A stretch of 64,000 nucleotides of DNA from positions 1,627,126 through 1,691,125 of the forward strand of contig MU001498.1 in the NCBI GenBank assembly GCA_010093485.1, in the 5' to 3' direction. The position numbers and the translations under genes were made by a program. Source of the DNA: Karstenula rhodostoma CBS 690.94. Taxonomy: Eukaryota; Ascomycota; Dothideomycetes; Pleosporales; Didymosphaeriaceae. The notes beneath the pieces are model-generated. The model made no database searches. It was given only the letters and a program-made list of their open reading frames with translations, and was not told the origin of the DNA. Below, piece by piece: positions 22,265 to 33,088 of the stretch; within the stretch, counting starts at the first letter, position 1; the number at the start of each line of letters is the position of its first letter.

Positions 22265-25200
22265 TTATACATCCATGCTGCTTCTAATTTTGAATCCCGT
22301 GCTCGCCCTTCCGCCAGCCCCCGGCCTCCGCCCCGCCGAACTGCCCCTCCGCACGACGCCGTTGCCATTCGCACTCACGATGTGCGTCTTACCCGCCGCA
22401 GTTCCGCGACTCGAGACGGGCAGAAGCGTCAAACCGCCGCCGCCATCGAGATAGCTCTCCACACTCGGTCTGCCCCGCTCGCTCAGCGCATGCATATCAA
22501 CCGTAAAGCTGTCGAACTTCTCGTCGCTGCCACCACCACCCACTCCTCGCAGCGGCTTATTCGACACACCCACGCGCCGCCTCACCTCGCGGAAGAAGTC
22601 GCCGATAGCATCAAGCGACAGCGCGATGAAAATCATAGGGATGCTGATAGCGAAGCCAATCCCCAACATGAACTTCGCGACGTAAGCGAGCGGGAGGGAT
22701 GGCTGGTCTGCGCCGGGGAGGTGGGGGTATTCGCGGACGTTGATAGTAAATATAGCGGCGATGAAGGACAGCGGGAGGAAGATGATGGTTACAATCGTAA
22801 AGACCATGATGGTCTGGCTCTGGCGCGCGGTCCCGGCTGCCTGGTCGCGCGCGAACCGCGCCTCGAGCGCGTTGGCGTGTTTTTGCTTTAGGTCGAGGAG
22901 GTCTGTGATGCTCTCGTAGATGCGACTTGCTTGCTTGTCCATGCGCTCGAGGTCGGAGACGTGGTTTTTTAGCAGGGCGGATTGCTCTTTGAAACGCCGC
23001 TTGAGGTCCTGCTGGCGGCGGTGCTCTTTGTGGTGGATCTCCAGGATGCAGGGTTCCATGGCTTCGTGGACGGTGCGTTGGTCTTCGAGGACTTTGGTGA
23101 TCATGGCGATTTCGTCGCGGATGTCTTTGATTTCGGTGAGGAGGTCGGTTTCGGCGCCGATGTCGAGGAGTTCGTCGACGAAAAGGGGGGAGTGCGTGGG
23201 GCCCATATGATCGTCGTGGAAGTCTTCTTCGGGGATTGGTGGGTCGGCGAGGGCGTGCTGATGGGAGTGAGAGTGCGTGCCGCGCCTGTTTTGGTGTTGC
23301 ATGTGCCGGACTTCGGCTTCGAGGTGGCGGGAAAAGCGGTTGGGTCGGCGGTGGTGTTGGAGCCATGCTGAGGCCTTCTTGGAAGCAGCGTTGAAGTATT
23401 CGAAGAGACGCGTTTCCGTTTCGGTGGCTTCGCCAATGGAAGATTCGAACATGTCCAGGAATTGATAGTCCTCGTCGCCCATGCGGTGGCGATCAAAGAC
23501 GCCAGAGCATCTGTTCGTGACGACCATGGCAAGATCGTATACCGACTGGACTGGTTCGCGCGTATTGCTGTTGATGTTCTCGATGATGCCGTCCAAGACA
23601 TTGAGGGGGTCGTTTCTTGGCTGCTGCCATCTTTGTGGGAAGGCCGTCACAACCAGATCTTTGCCAAGTATCCACATCCACAGCTGGTCGACCATGAACA
23701 CCTTCGGATCTACCTCGCTCTCCTCGGACATCATTCTCCTGGTTTGGTAGCGGTAGACCACCTGATCCTGATCTCTCGACCGCGTGTCGATGTTATGATA
23801 GAAGAACTGATCCAGCGTCCTCCTGACATGCAGGCTCACGGTAGAGCTTCCCAGATGTGCTCTCAAGAGCATCTCGTCATACGTCTCTGCATTCTTGAAC
23901 CTCGGCCTACCCCCCATTCCATCATGTTTCTCCTGCTCTTTGAGATACTGAGCGCGTGCGATGGCGTCCTGCATCTCCTGCCTGTTGGCATCGGTCTCGA
24001 AATGCAGATACGGCATGAAAGTGAAGATGTTTCCGTTGGCTGTCAGCGAGGTGTCTTTGCGACCAGGGCTGCTTGGCGACCTCAGCAGACTGCCACTGAA
24101 CGGCGTGTTAGACTGCCTGGGTCGCTGGTAATTGTCACGCCGAGGTGGCGTATCGTTACCGCCCGATCGGCCGCCAGCCTGTCTCCCGCCACCCCACTTC
24201 GGCGTCTTTTTGTGCTTCTCCTTGCTTTTGTGCGGCTTGTGTTCCTTGCCTGACCCCGACCCCATCGTGCCGACCGTCCAGTCTGTCTGGTCTGTACTCA
24301 CGGTACCCGTCCGGACCGGCGCCTTCGGTATTGGCGGCGGGTGCTCTGGGAGTCCAGACACGGAATCGATACCCAGACCGCCCCCAGAGCCCTGACTTAC
24401 GACAATTGCAGGATGCCCATGATCTGCAGAATCCGACAAATCAGAGTCATCGTGCAGTTTCGACGATCGCGGTATGCTCTGGCACAACGGCCGCATGAAA
24501 TGTGAATGCACCTGCTGCCCGCGATGCTGCTGGGCGAAACTCCTCTCCAGCGCAATATATCCCGGGACATCGTGTGCGCCCTCTTCCACAAACGCCTTGG
24601 TCAGCAGCGCCTCCACCCACGTCAGGTTGTTGGCTGGGAGATGTATCCAGCGGAAGTCGACCGACTTTTCCTGCTTAGGCAGAACCGAGAACGCTGGCTT
24701 CCGCGGATTATTCGGGTCTTTTGCGTATAGGATCTCGTACACACTCCGCTTAGTTACACGGTTCTCGTTGTGGAAGTTGCCGAAGTCGACGATGGTTCCG
24801 CTGAAGCCCTGACAAGCGTACAGAGCGTCTTTGCTGAGGGTTCCGAGTTGGTTGAACGGAGCGAGCTTGTTCACAATGTCTTTGTTCTTCTGCTTCGCGG
24901 CGAGGATGAAGGGGGTTATGCCGAATGCGTCTCTGGCTGTGCGTTTGCAGTCCTCACGCTCGAGAAGGCACTGGACGACGTCGAGATGGTCGTTCTGTGC
25001 CGCTATGTGAAGGGGCGTCATGGCGTTCAAGAGCCGGGCGTTGATCTCCGCACCCGCACCAAGCAGCATCCGCACCACCTTGGTGCTCCCCTGTTGGCAC
25101 GCGTTGTGTAATGCCGTCCACTTACCATCACTCCTCGCTTTAACATTGGCGCCATAGTGTATCAACAGCTCTACGATGTCGTCCCTCCCATGCGCAACCG

Positions 25201-25909
25201 CCAGATGCAACGCCGTCTTCTCTTTCCCCTCCACCGCATTGATATCCGCCCGCGGCCCCTTCTGCCTCGTCAAAAGCATCTCGCAGAGCTCCTTCTTCCC
25301 CGTGCTCGCTGCCCACATCAATGGCGTCCTCTTTGTCTCATCCTGGCCCTTTTCCCCATCGATCGCAACGCCCGTCCTCAGGAGCAACTCAATCACGCTG
25401 CTGCCCCAGTTGCAGTGCTTGTCCGCCGCCAGATTGTGCAGCACGTTCCGCCCCTTGTGATCCTTCTTATTGACATCTGCGCCGCGCTTCAGCAGCTCAT
25501 CGAGCACATGCCAGTGGTTCTTCCACGCAGCCGTCATGAGCGCCGTGCGGCCCTGCTTGTCGCACACGTCGACATCGCCGCCGAAGCGGAGGAGCACGCG
25601 CACGATGCCCACGTCGTTCTTCTCGACGGCGCGGAGGAGCGGGCTGGCGCGGCCTCCAGGGGCGCCGTTAGCTTTCGCGCCGTTCTGCAACAGGTACTCT
25701 GCTATGGCAATGTTCCCTCTCTCCGAGGCGCGCATGAGCCCGATGCGGAGCAGGTGTTCGGTGGGTTTCGAGTGCTTTTTTGCATCTTCGATGATGGCGA
25801 TGGCGGCGTCGTTGTGGCGCTCTTCGATGGCTTTGAGGAGACGCGGTTCGGCGCGTTCGTGGTGCGCGGAAGACGCGCCGTCGCTCTGCAGCGATGGTGG
25901 TCGCGCCAT
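22265..25909 (-). CDS. Ankyrin-repeat protein with C-terminal CorA-like two-helix membrane domain
   Basis: A single open frame of 1214 aa from the ATG at 25909. Residues about 20-350 form around nine ankyrin repeats (for example GRTALMTAAWKNHWHVLDEL and KWTALHNACQQGSTKVVRML). A Ser/Gly/Lys-rich linker follows (about 470-640). Then comes a helical CorA-type cytoplasmic domain with long coiled-coil segments (ITDLLDLKQKHANALEARF). Two C-terminal transmembrane helices lie at about 1035-1056 (MVFTIVTIIFLPLSFIAAIF) and 1078-1100. The classic GMN signature after helix 1 is not present; the loop reads NVREYPHLPG. Fungal ankyrin-CorA proteins are annotated as Mg2+/Zn2+ transporter-like, but ion transport is unproven without GMN. 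It is divergent from the aspartic-protease gene. No introns are needed. Confidence 0.85.
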   Translation of the reverse strand: MARPPSLQSDGASSAHHERAEPRLLKAIEERHNDAAIAIIEDAKKHSKPTEHLLRIGLMRASERGNIAIAEYLLQNGAKANGAPGGRASPLLRAVEKNDVGIVRVLLRFGGDVDVCDKQGRTALMTAAWKNHWHVLDELLKRGADVNKKDHKGRNVLHNLAADKHCNWGSSVIELLLRTGVAIDGEKGQDETKRTPLMWAASTGKKELCEMLLTRQKGPRADINAVEGKEKTALHLAVAHGRDDIVELLIHYGANVKARSDGKWTALHNACQQGSTKVVRMLLGAGAEINARLLNAMTPLHIAAQNDHLDVVQCLLEREDCKRTARDAFGITPFILAAKQKNKDIVNKLAPFNQLGTLSKDALYACQGFSGTIVDFGNFHNENRVTKRSVYEILYAKDPNNPRKPAFSVLPKQEKSVDFRWIHLPANNLTWVEALLTKAFVEEGAHDVPGYIALERSFAQQHRGQQVHSHFMRPLCQSIPRSSKLHDDSDLSDSADHGHPAIVVSQGSGGGLGIDSVSGLPEHPPPIPKAPVRTGTVSTDQTDWTVGTMGSGSGKEHKPHKSKEKHKKTPKWGGGRQAGGRSGGNDTPPRRDNYQRPRQSNTPFSGSLLRSPSSPGRKDTSLTANGNIFTFMPYLHFETDANRQEMQDAIARAQYLKEQEKHDGMGGRPRFKNAETYDEMLLRAHLGSSTVSLHVRRTLDQFFYHNIDTRSRDQDQVVYRYQTRRMMSEESEVDPKVFMVDQLWMWILGKDLVVTAFPQRWQQPRNDPLNVLDGIIENINSNTREPVQSVYDLAMVVTNRCSGVFDRHRMGDEDYQFLDMFESSIGEATETETRLFEYFNAASKKASAWLQHHRRPNRFSRHLEAEVRHMQHQNRRGTHSHSHQHALADPPIPEEDFHDDHMGPTHSPLFVDELLDIGAETDLLTEIKDIRDEIAMITKVLEDQRTVHEAMEPCILEIHHKEHRRQQDLKRRFKEQSALLKNHVSDLERMDKQASRIYESITDLLDLKQKHANALEARFARDQAAGTARQSQTIMVFTIVTIIFLPLSFIAAIFTINVREYPHLPGADQPSLPLAYVAKFMLGIGFAISIPMIFIALSLDAIGDFFREVRRRVGVSNKPLRGVGGGGSDEKFDSFTVDMHALSERGRPSVESYLDGGGGLTLLPVSSRGTAAGKTHIVSANGNGVVRRGSSAGRRPGAGGRASTGFKIRSSMDV

Positions 25910-26633
25910 GGCACAATACGGCTCTTGGGATAGTGAGGGCCTCTAGGGCGTTATCCTGTAGGGCAAGGTACCCAAACTCTTGACGCGTACATGCTCGCTG
26001 CTGCGGTCGAGGATGGTCGGGGGCAATCGAGGGCGGTGTGCGTTTCGGCGGTCGATACGAAGACTATCGCAACGGGTGTCGCACTGGTATTTTCTGTTCA
26101 CGTCCCAACCTGTATTTGCGCGTTCCAAGTTGCCTGATCCCTGCGCCCACAGCACAGCTGCTCCACCATCCTCGCGAACCGCCAAGCCAGGCGTGCATGT
26201 CGAAGATGCGCACCTCGTCACGTGTACTCAGCCGCACCTCCACCCTTCGCACTACGCATCTGCCGTACTTCCCCGCACGTAGTGGCATCGCGAGCGCGAA
26301 GGCCGAGCTGCTTCGTAACCAGCAGCGAGGCGACGAAGGACCAGGAAGGTGGAGCCAGCACCGCCATGGAAATGTCTGAGGACGTGGGCGCGCCAGCACA
26401 CTTCTCCACGGCGGCTGTTCCCGCGACGCGCCCCAGCGAATGAGGGCCCGCATGACGTACGATCCAGCCACGGCCTCCGCATGCCTCAATAATCCTACAT
26501 TTCCCCCTTCTGTGCGCTGCCTCCTCACCGCCGCCCCCAGCGTGCGTATTTAGAGCTTCAACAGCTTGCCTGGTGTGTGAGAGGTTGCACGTGGTTGCGG
26601 ACATTCAACACGGTTCGCAGCCTTCACGTCAGC
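25910..26633. promoter_or_regulatory. Divergent intergenic promoter region
   Basis: 724 bp between the starts of the minus-strand ankyrin-CorA gene and the plus-strand aspartic-protease-like gene. GC-rich, with overlapping meaningless open frames in all phases. Both promoters must lie here; no clear TATA box. Confidence 0.45.
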
Positions 26634-28040
26634 ATGGGTGTGCACCATCCTCACCAAACCGACGCCGTCGACGCCAACAACACGCCAAGCAGGGCGGTCA
26701 CGCGCGCCTATTCACAGACGTACCAGACGTACCAGTACCATTTGTTTGTCGTGGCCTTTGTGGCTTCTTTGTATGGCCTCTACTACCAGATTTCCAATGT
26801 TTACCGCGAGTATGCCACCAGGCATAGCAAACACCACCAACACGATATGTACTTCTCCTCTTCTATTCCTTCCACCTCCAGCGCGCTAGCATCGTCCGAG
26901 ACGAAGTACACCAGATCCGTATTCCTGCCGTACGTCCACAAGTTCGGAACGAGGGGCGTCCCTTTGGTCTGGGTCACAATCCATAGCGGGAAGCAACATG
27001 TCCGAATCGATATGCCCGTCGACACTGGCTCGACTGGTCTCCTGATTGGCGCGCCGTTGCTCCCAGGTATTGACCCCAACGCTGGAACGCGCGGGCGCCA
27101 GTACCTTTCCAGCAGCAACATCGTGTACGTGGGGCGGTATCTGGACTTGAATTTGACGTTCCACGGGATTGGAGACGTTGTTGCTGAGGCGCGGGTGCCG
27201 GTGCTCATCGTGGACAAGAGTTGGGTGTGTCCGTGGTACGACCCGCTCAAACATGGATTTGAGTGTCCGCTAGGTCCCGAAGGCCAAGAACCAGTCGAGA
27301 GGGATGTGAGCGGCATAACGTACATGGGCGTCGGTTTTGGCAGGAACAAGAACGCCGAGGGCCAGCGCACCGCTACATCGTGGGGCAATCCGTTTTTGAA
27401 CATCGACTCGCTCAATGGAACGCGGTTGGGGCCAGAGGATATGAAGGCGGGCTATATCGTGTCCACGAGGGGAATCCAGCTTGGATTGACGAGGGAGAAT
27501 ACGCGTGGATATAACTTTATGAGATTGGAGCGCGGTATAGCGCATGCCGCAGATGCACGCGACTGGGCGATGCCTCGTATGCGGTTCCGCGTCAATGGGC
27601 GAAAGAGCATTCCTGGCTCTGCTCTCATCGACACCGGTAGACGTTCCAGCATGTGTAGGGATATCATCTTCTGACTCTGGACAGGTATTGCACAGATGTA
27701 CATTCGCGCCGAAGATAACATGCCGCTCCCTGAGGTGATCATCAAAAACCCAAAAGAAGGGGGCACGCCGACGGTGCACCGTGTGAAGAACGGCACCAGG
27801 ATCGCCATCGATTTTGGCGCATGCGTGCGTGAGGAGGGGAGCGTGACAGCGGCGTACTCGTTTGAGGTTGGGCAGAGCTCATCGCTGATGGCGCCTTCCT
27901 ACGTCGTTCCGGGGAGGCAAGAGCCCCCGCCATACGTAAACACCGGACGCAACTTCCTCAAAGGCTTCTCGATCGCCTATGACGCGATCGACGGACGCCT
28001 GGGGTTTCGTCCCGTGCAGAGGTTCCAATCCATGATTTAA
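26634..28040 (+). CDS. Membrane-anchored aspartic-protease-like protein
   Basis: Two exons, 26634-27654 and 27685-28040, with a 30-bp intron (GTAGGG...GACAG), for 458 aa. A hydrophobic helix near residues 40-60 (YHLFVVAFVASLYGLYYQI) follows a polar N-terminus, predicting a type II membrane protein. The luminal part has a pepsin-type first motif, VDTGSTGLLIG (Asp about 130), and a second motif, ALIDTG (Asp about 333). The second motif continues RRSSMCIAQMYIRAED across the splice junction rather than the usual DTGTS. It could therefore be an active membrane-tethered protease or a degenerate, non-catalytic relative. The 30-bp intron is very short, so the junction should be treated with care, although both flanks read well. 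The frame also opens upstream to 26577; the ATG at 26634 gives the cleanest start. Confidence 0.68.
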
Positions 28041-28264
28041 AACCCGACGCTTCGCCGTGCTCATGTTTTCCACCGCTGCTTGTGCTCTTTCCGCCCTCGC
28101 TCCTTGTCGTCGTTCTCATCCAGCCTTGACGCTACCGTGAAGAGCCTCTCTGCAATCCCATTCAGAACGTTCCCGCTCGCACTTCTATTCCTACTCTTGG
28201 GCGGCTGCACCGACGCCTGGGTGCCCAAGCCTATCTTGCCTTCCTCTTCGCCACCGCCATGCAG

Positions 28265-28807
28265 TCACTTGACAGTCATGCTTCTCATTGGACTGCGGAA
28301 GTCGTTCCTCAGCTCGCGGTACTCCTCGAGTGCCTTGAGGAGCACCATATGCGCCTGCTCGCCGTCCAAGCCCGAGATGACCACGGCCGCAGCCACGCCC
28401 TCCAGGCCCTTGACGAACACGGGATAGCCGCCCCCTTCCAGACTATATTTCGCCCTCTCGTCGACGGCGAGCCCGTAGTTCTCGCCAAACCGCCTCTCGT
28501 CCCCGCTGAACTTGCAATGCAGGTACCACGTCGAGTGGCCCCATCTCAGGACGGTTGCGGCTTTCCGGCGCGTCTGGGCCTCGTCGTCGGGCATGCACCC
28601 GGGCATGGAGGGCGAGTGGAACAGCGTCTGCGACGACGACAGCGAGATGTGGATGATGGCGGGGCAGTCGGCGGTGCGCAGGGCGTTGCGCAGGATGTTG
28701 CCGATGACCCAGGCGTGCTCGCATGTGAAGTGGGCAAAGGTGAAGGCGCGCTCCTCCCTGTTCAGGTCATCGAGCGAGCGCGTCGGCGAGGGGAGTGCGT
28801 CGAGCAT
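28265..28807 (-). CDS. UPF0303/DUF336 (HbpS/GlcG-like) protein
   Basis: An intronless frame of 180 aa from the ATG at 28807 (MLDALPSPTRSLDDLNREER); the open frame continues to 28879 without conserved sequence. The signature of UPF0303 is clear: FTFAHFTCEHAWVIGNILRN, PAIIHISLSSSQTLFHS, WYLHCKFSGDERRFGENYGL, and GGGYPVFVKGLEGVAAAVVIS followed by SGLDGEQAHMVLLKAL. This family has the heme-degrading HbpS-like fold; in fungi its role is unknown. It is the last gene before the AT-rich block, and its promoter faces the block. Confidence 0.83.
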   Translation of the reverse strand: MLDALPSPTRSLDDLNREERAFTFAHFTCEHAWVIGNILRNALRTADCPAIIHISLSSSQTLFHSPSMPGCMPDDEAQTRRKAATVLRWGHSTWYLHCKFSGDERRFGENYGLAVDERAKYSLEGGGYPVFVKGLEGVAAAVVISGLDGEQAHMVLLKALEEYRELRNDFRSPMRSMTVK

Positions 28808-29328
28808 CGTGTGCTGGTGAACTGGCGGGGCGTGTGCTGTGCTGCGCTGTGCTGCGCTGTGCTGGCGGTATATAAACAACTAACAAAGAAAGGACGCCTA
28901 AACGATGCTATGAACTGCACGCTGGACAACAAAGAAGCATGCACAGGAGTGAAGAAAGAGAGAAAGCCGGGACTAGCTGAGGCGCTACATAGATGCGAGT
29001 GGCATCACTCTCGGCCTAATATACGTCGAGGGCCAGCAGGCAACGCAAAGCGCAACGTCGTCTTGTCTCAGGCTGCGCTGCACTGTGCCGTGTGGAGGCC
29101 GCGGCGTCTTACGCAGCCATGTAACAGCACAGCCGTCGCCGTCGCTCTACTGTTCCGCATACGAGCGAGTCTGTCGCAGCAAGTCAAGCCGGCGGTGCCC
29201 CTCGGTCGACGATGACACCACGCCCGCGCCCTCATCGCATTCGCACCGCGTTTCGAAATTTCCGCCGGCGCAACGAAACGCCGTTTGCGCGTTTCGCCCG
29301 TCTACCTGCATGTGTTGCGGGTGTGCAG
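28808..29328. other. GC-rich left flank of the AT-rich block
   Basis: Contains the promoter of the UPF0303 gene, with a 10-bp tandem repeat of the type GCTGTGCTGC (about 28,830-28,862). It ends in normal GC-rich, CpG-containing DNA right up to the palindrome boundary. No gene supported. Confidence 0.5.
29314..29322 (+). repeat. 9-bp flanking direct repeat, left copy
   Basis: GTTGCGGGT, repeated at 50,720-50,728 directly after the right palindrome end. The left copy is 6 bp (GTGCAG) away from the start of the inverted repeat. A candidate target-site duplication of the whole block. Confidence 0.5.
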
Positions 29329-32300
29329 CAGGATACAGCTCACCTAACTATAGTTTTTACTTTAGCTAACTATACCCCTTACTAATATAACTACTTTACC
29401 TAAAGTAGTAATTATAGAGTTTTTAGAATTAAGTTACTTTAAGAATAAAGTTATTATTAGTATCTTCTTTATCTCTTTATCCTTTTAATACTTTTTTAAG
29501 ACTAACCTATTTAGAATATATTTAAATATAAATAAAATCTATAATCTATTACTATAACCTACTTTACTATTTAAAAATTTTAATCTATTTTAAAATATTA
29601 ATTTAGATATAATAGTTAAATCTAATAATAACCTTTAACTATAAAAGTTATAAAAAAGTATTAAATTATTAATTATAGTATACTTTTAGTCTAAATATAT
29701 TTTAAATATATTTATAATATATTTATATAGATAGTACTATTTATATTTAAAAGTATAAATAAAAAGTTTAGTATAGTATTATATACTAAGGAAATAATCT
29801 ATTCCTCTATCTTTCTAATATATTTAAAAATCTATAATAAAAATATTATATATATTATTTATATATTATAACTAGCTAATAGTATATACCTAACTAATAA
29901 AAAAATATTAAAAAAAGTATTAGTAGTATATATAATTAAATAGATTTTAAATATAATTCTAATATATTTAAATATAATACTCTAAGAGGAAGGTATATTC
30001 TTTAAAATAAACTTTTTTTTTATTTCTAAATATAAATATATAGAAGTAGAAGTATATATATATAGGGATTAAATACTATAAATATCTTTAGAATATAATC
30101 TAAACCTATTTATATACTAAAATTACTTTTTAACTTTTTAAAGAAATAAAATAGTTTTATACTAGTATTTTAGATAAAGGAAGAAATAGAGAGAAAGAGA
30201 TATTAGGGTATTACCTTAGTATAAAATAAAGATAGTAATAAAACTAATTATATTATATACTATATCTATAAAAATATAGTTTAGTTTTTTAATTATTATA
30301 CTATATAAAAATATATTTATAATTTATTTAGAATTTATTTTAATTAATAATAGTAGAATCTATTTAATTCTATATACTAGATAATTAGATATAAAATATA
30401 GATATAATAAAAAATAAAAATAGAAAACTACTTTTTTTAAAAAGTATTATAAAAGATAGATATTAATTATTTAAAAGATTTATTTTAGAATAGCCTACCT
30501 CTTCTAATAGAATACTATAATATTATAGAATTTTAAATAGCTTAGATTAATTAGTATAATAAATTTAAATTTAAATATATTCTAAATAACTTCTAAATAT
30601 ATTTAAGTATAAATTATTTTTAAAATTAAGGTAAAATAATAAAGAAAATTTATTTAGTAAAGTTTCTTATCCTTATTTCTATTAATTTAGTAATAACTCC
30701 CTATTATATTTTTATTTTATCTAGAATTTACTCTTATATTCTACTACTACTATACTTTCTTCTAAAGGACTAACTAGAGGAGATTTATAATATTCTTTAT
30801 CTAATATTTATATTAATACTAAATAGATATAAGCTTATTTATAAAAATATATTTAAAATATATTAGTAATAGGTTTAGTTTAGTTTCTAAATTCTTTATA
30901 ACTACTAGCCTATTTATAGTAATAAAATATTTTATATTTAAAGAAACTAAATACTACCTTTACTAATAAAAACTAAATTTAGTAAATTATAAAATATAAA
31001 AAGCTTACTACCTTTCTATTTAAGTATAGTTTTAAGGGTATTTTTTATAAGTAGTATATAAAATATCTATAGAATCTAGTAGAAGTATATATTTATATAA
31101 ATATATTCTAAATATATTTACTTAAATATATTCTTAATATATTTAGTATTATATCTAAAATATTACTATAATAGCTTTAACTAACTATATAGTCTATTTC
31201 TATAACTAATAAGTAAAGATTTTCTTTTTATAAATAATATTCTAAATAGATATATCTTATAAAAAATTTAAAAAGAAATAATTTAAAATTCTTATTACTA
31301 TCTTTTATAAGGAGTATAGTAAAAGTATAGTTTATTAATTATTTTATTTAAATATATTTCTAATAAGTTCTAGTTATTACTTTTAGTTAAATTATTATTA
31401 ACTCTAAATCCCTATTAATATATAGGGATAGCTTACTCTACTTTTTCTAAAAAAGTAGTAAGGCTATCTAAAAGAATCTTTATTAGAATTATCTATATAG
31501 TTAGGGATTTCTTAGTACTATAGTTAATATAGATATAAAGTAAATATAAGGTAAATTAAGTAAATATATTTCTAATACTATTTAAATATATTTATAAATT
31601 TTAGGGAAATACTTTATATTTTAGACTTTTATTTAAGAGACTAGTATTAGTAACTCTAAAGTATAATATACTTTTATTATATATACTTCTATTAAAGTAT
31701 TAATAAAATAGTTCTAGAAGTACTATATATTTAGGAAATAGTATAGGATTAAATAAAGAGTTTTCTATATATTAAAATAAAGGCTAAATATATAAAACTA
31801 TATAATTTTTTTATAAATAAAAAGTAAAGATTAAATATATTTAGAATATATTTCTAATATATTCTAGAGAATTTAATATAGAATAGTATTAAAAACTAGA
31901 CTAGATATAAGAAATATCTTATAATTATAATAGGCTTACTATAAAATATAAGTCTAATATTTAAAACTATTTAAAATTAAATAGAATTATACTTTAATAT
32001 AGTTAAATAAGCTAGAAATAAAGGATATTAAATAGAATAGAGATAACCTCTTTTTAAGAATATTCTAAAATAAATTAATATAAACCTATTAAGAATATAT
32101 TTATAATATATTCTAGTATAAAATAAATAGATTTTTAAAATATTATAGAGTATAAAGTAAGGGATATATATAAGATTTAATATATAAATTATAGTTCTCT
32201 AAGCCTATTTTAGAGGTTCTTTATTAATATATAAAGAGAGGCTAATAAATAGGTAAAAAAAAATAAGTTCTAAGTAAAATCTCTATAAATATATTTATAA

Positions 32301-32842
32301 TATATTTAGGGTAAAGAAAGAATAATTTATCTAAAAATATTATAAAAGAGGATAAGATATTCTATATATTAGACTTATCTAGCTTTATTAATATAGAAAA
32401 AGTAAGATATCTATTAAATAGCCTACTTTTAACTAAAATTAAAAAGACTACTCCTATAAAATCTTTTTTTATAAGATTTTTTCTAGTAAAAACTTTTTCT
32501 ATAGAATCCTTTCTAGTAAGAATATCTCTTATTAGATTTTCTCTAAATTCTAGGTATATTAATTTAAATATATTCTAAAATTAATCCTAATATATTTAAG
32601 TAGAAATTAATCTATATAGTAATAAGTTCTTATTTAAAACTAGAAATTATAGGTAAAGTAAGAGGTACTATAGTTATAAAAAGATTAAATTACTATTTAG
32701 AAAGAGTAGTTTAAGCTAAATAAGTAATAATTTAAGCTATAAAAGAAGATAAATTTATATAAAAAAAAACTATAAATAAATATATTAGATAGTTTAAATA
32801 TATTCTAAATATATTTATTTAGCTATTTTAAAGTATTACTAT

Positions 32843-33088
32843 TATAAGGCTAGAATATAGCTAAATAGGATAAATACTCTTAAAATTAGATAAATAGAAG
32901 AAACTATATAAATTAAGACTAAATTTAAGATACTAAAATAGAGAGAATTCTAGGGAGGAACTCTCTATATACTAAGTATTTAAGATTTACTAACTAATCT
33001 ATATATAGGCTACTAAATAAGGCCTAAGCTTAAAAGTAAGTAAATATCCTATAAGGGGATTTAACTTTAGGTTAAATTAACCTTTATA
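32843..33088 (-). repeat. LTR (3' LTR of the minus-strand gypsy element)
   Basis: 246 bp, matching 40,681-40,926 with mostly C/T and G/A differences. The ends TATAAGG...CTTTATA correspond to TG...CA ends after RIP. The adjacent purine tract on the minus strand marks this as the 3' LTR. Confidence 0.9.

Noticed and set aside
22235..25946. Several long plus-strand frames opposite the ankyrin-CorA gene
   Set aside because: They are antisense shadows of a GC-rich 1214-codon gene; their translations show no motif.
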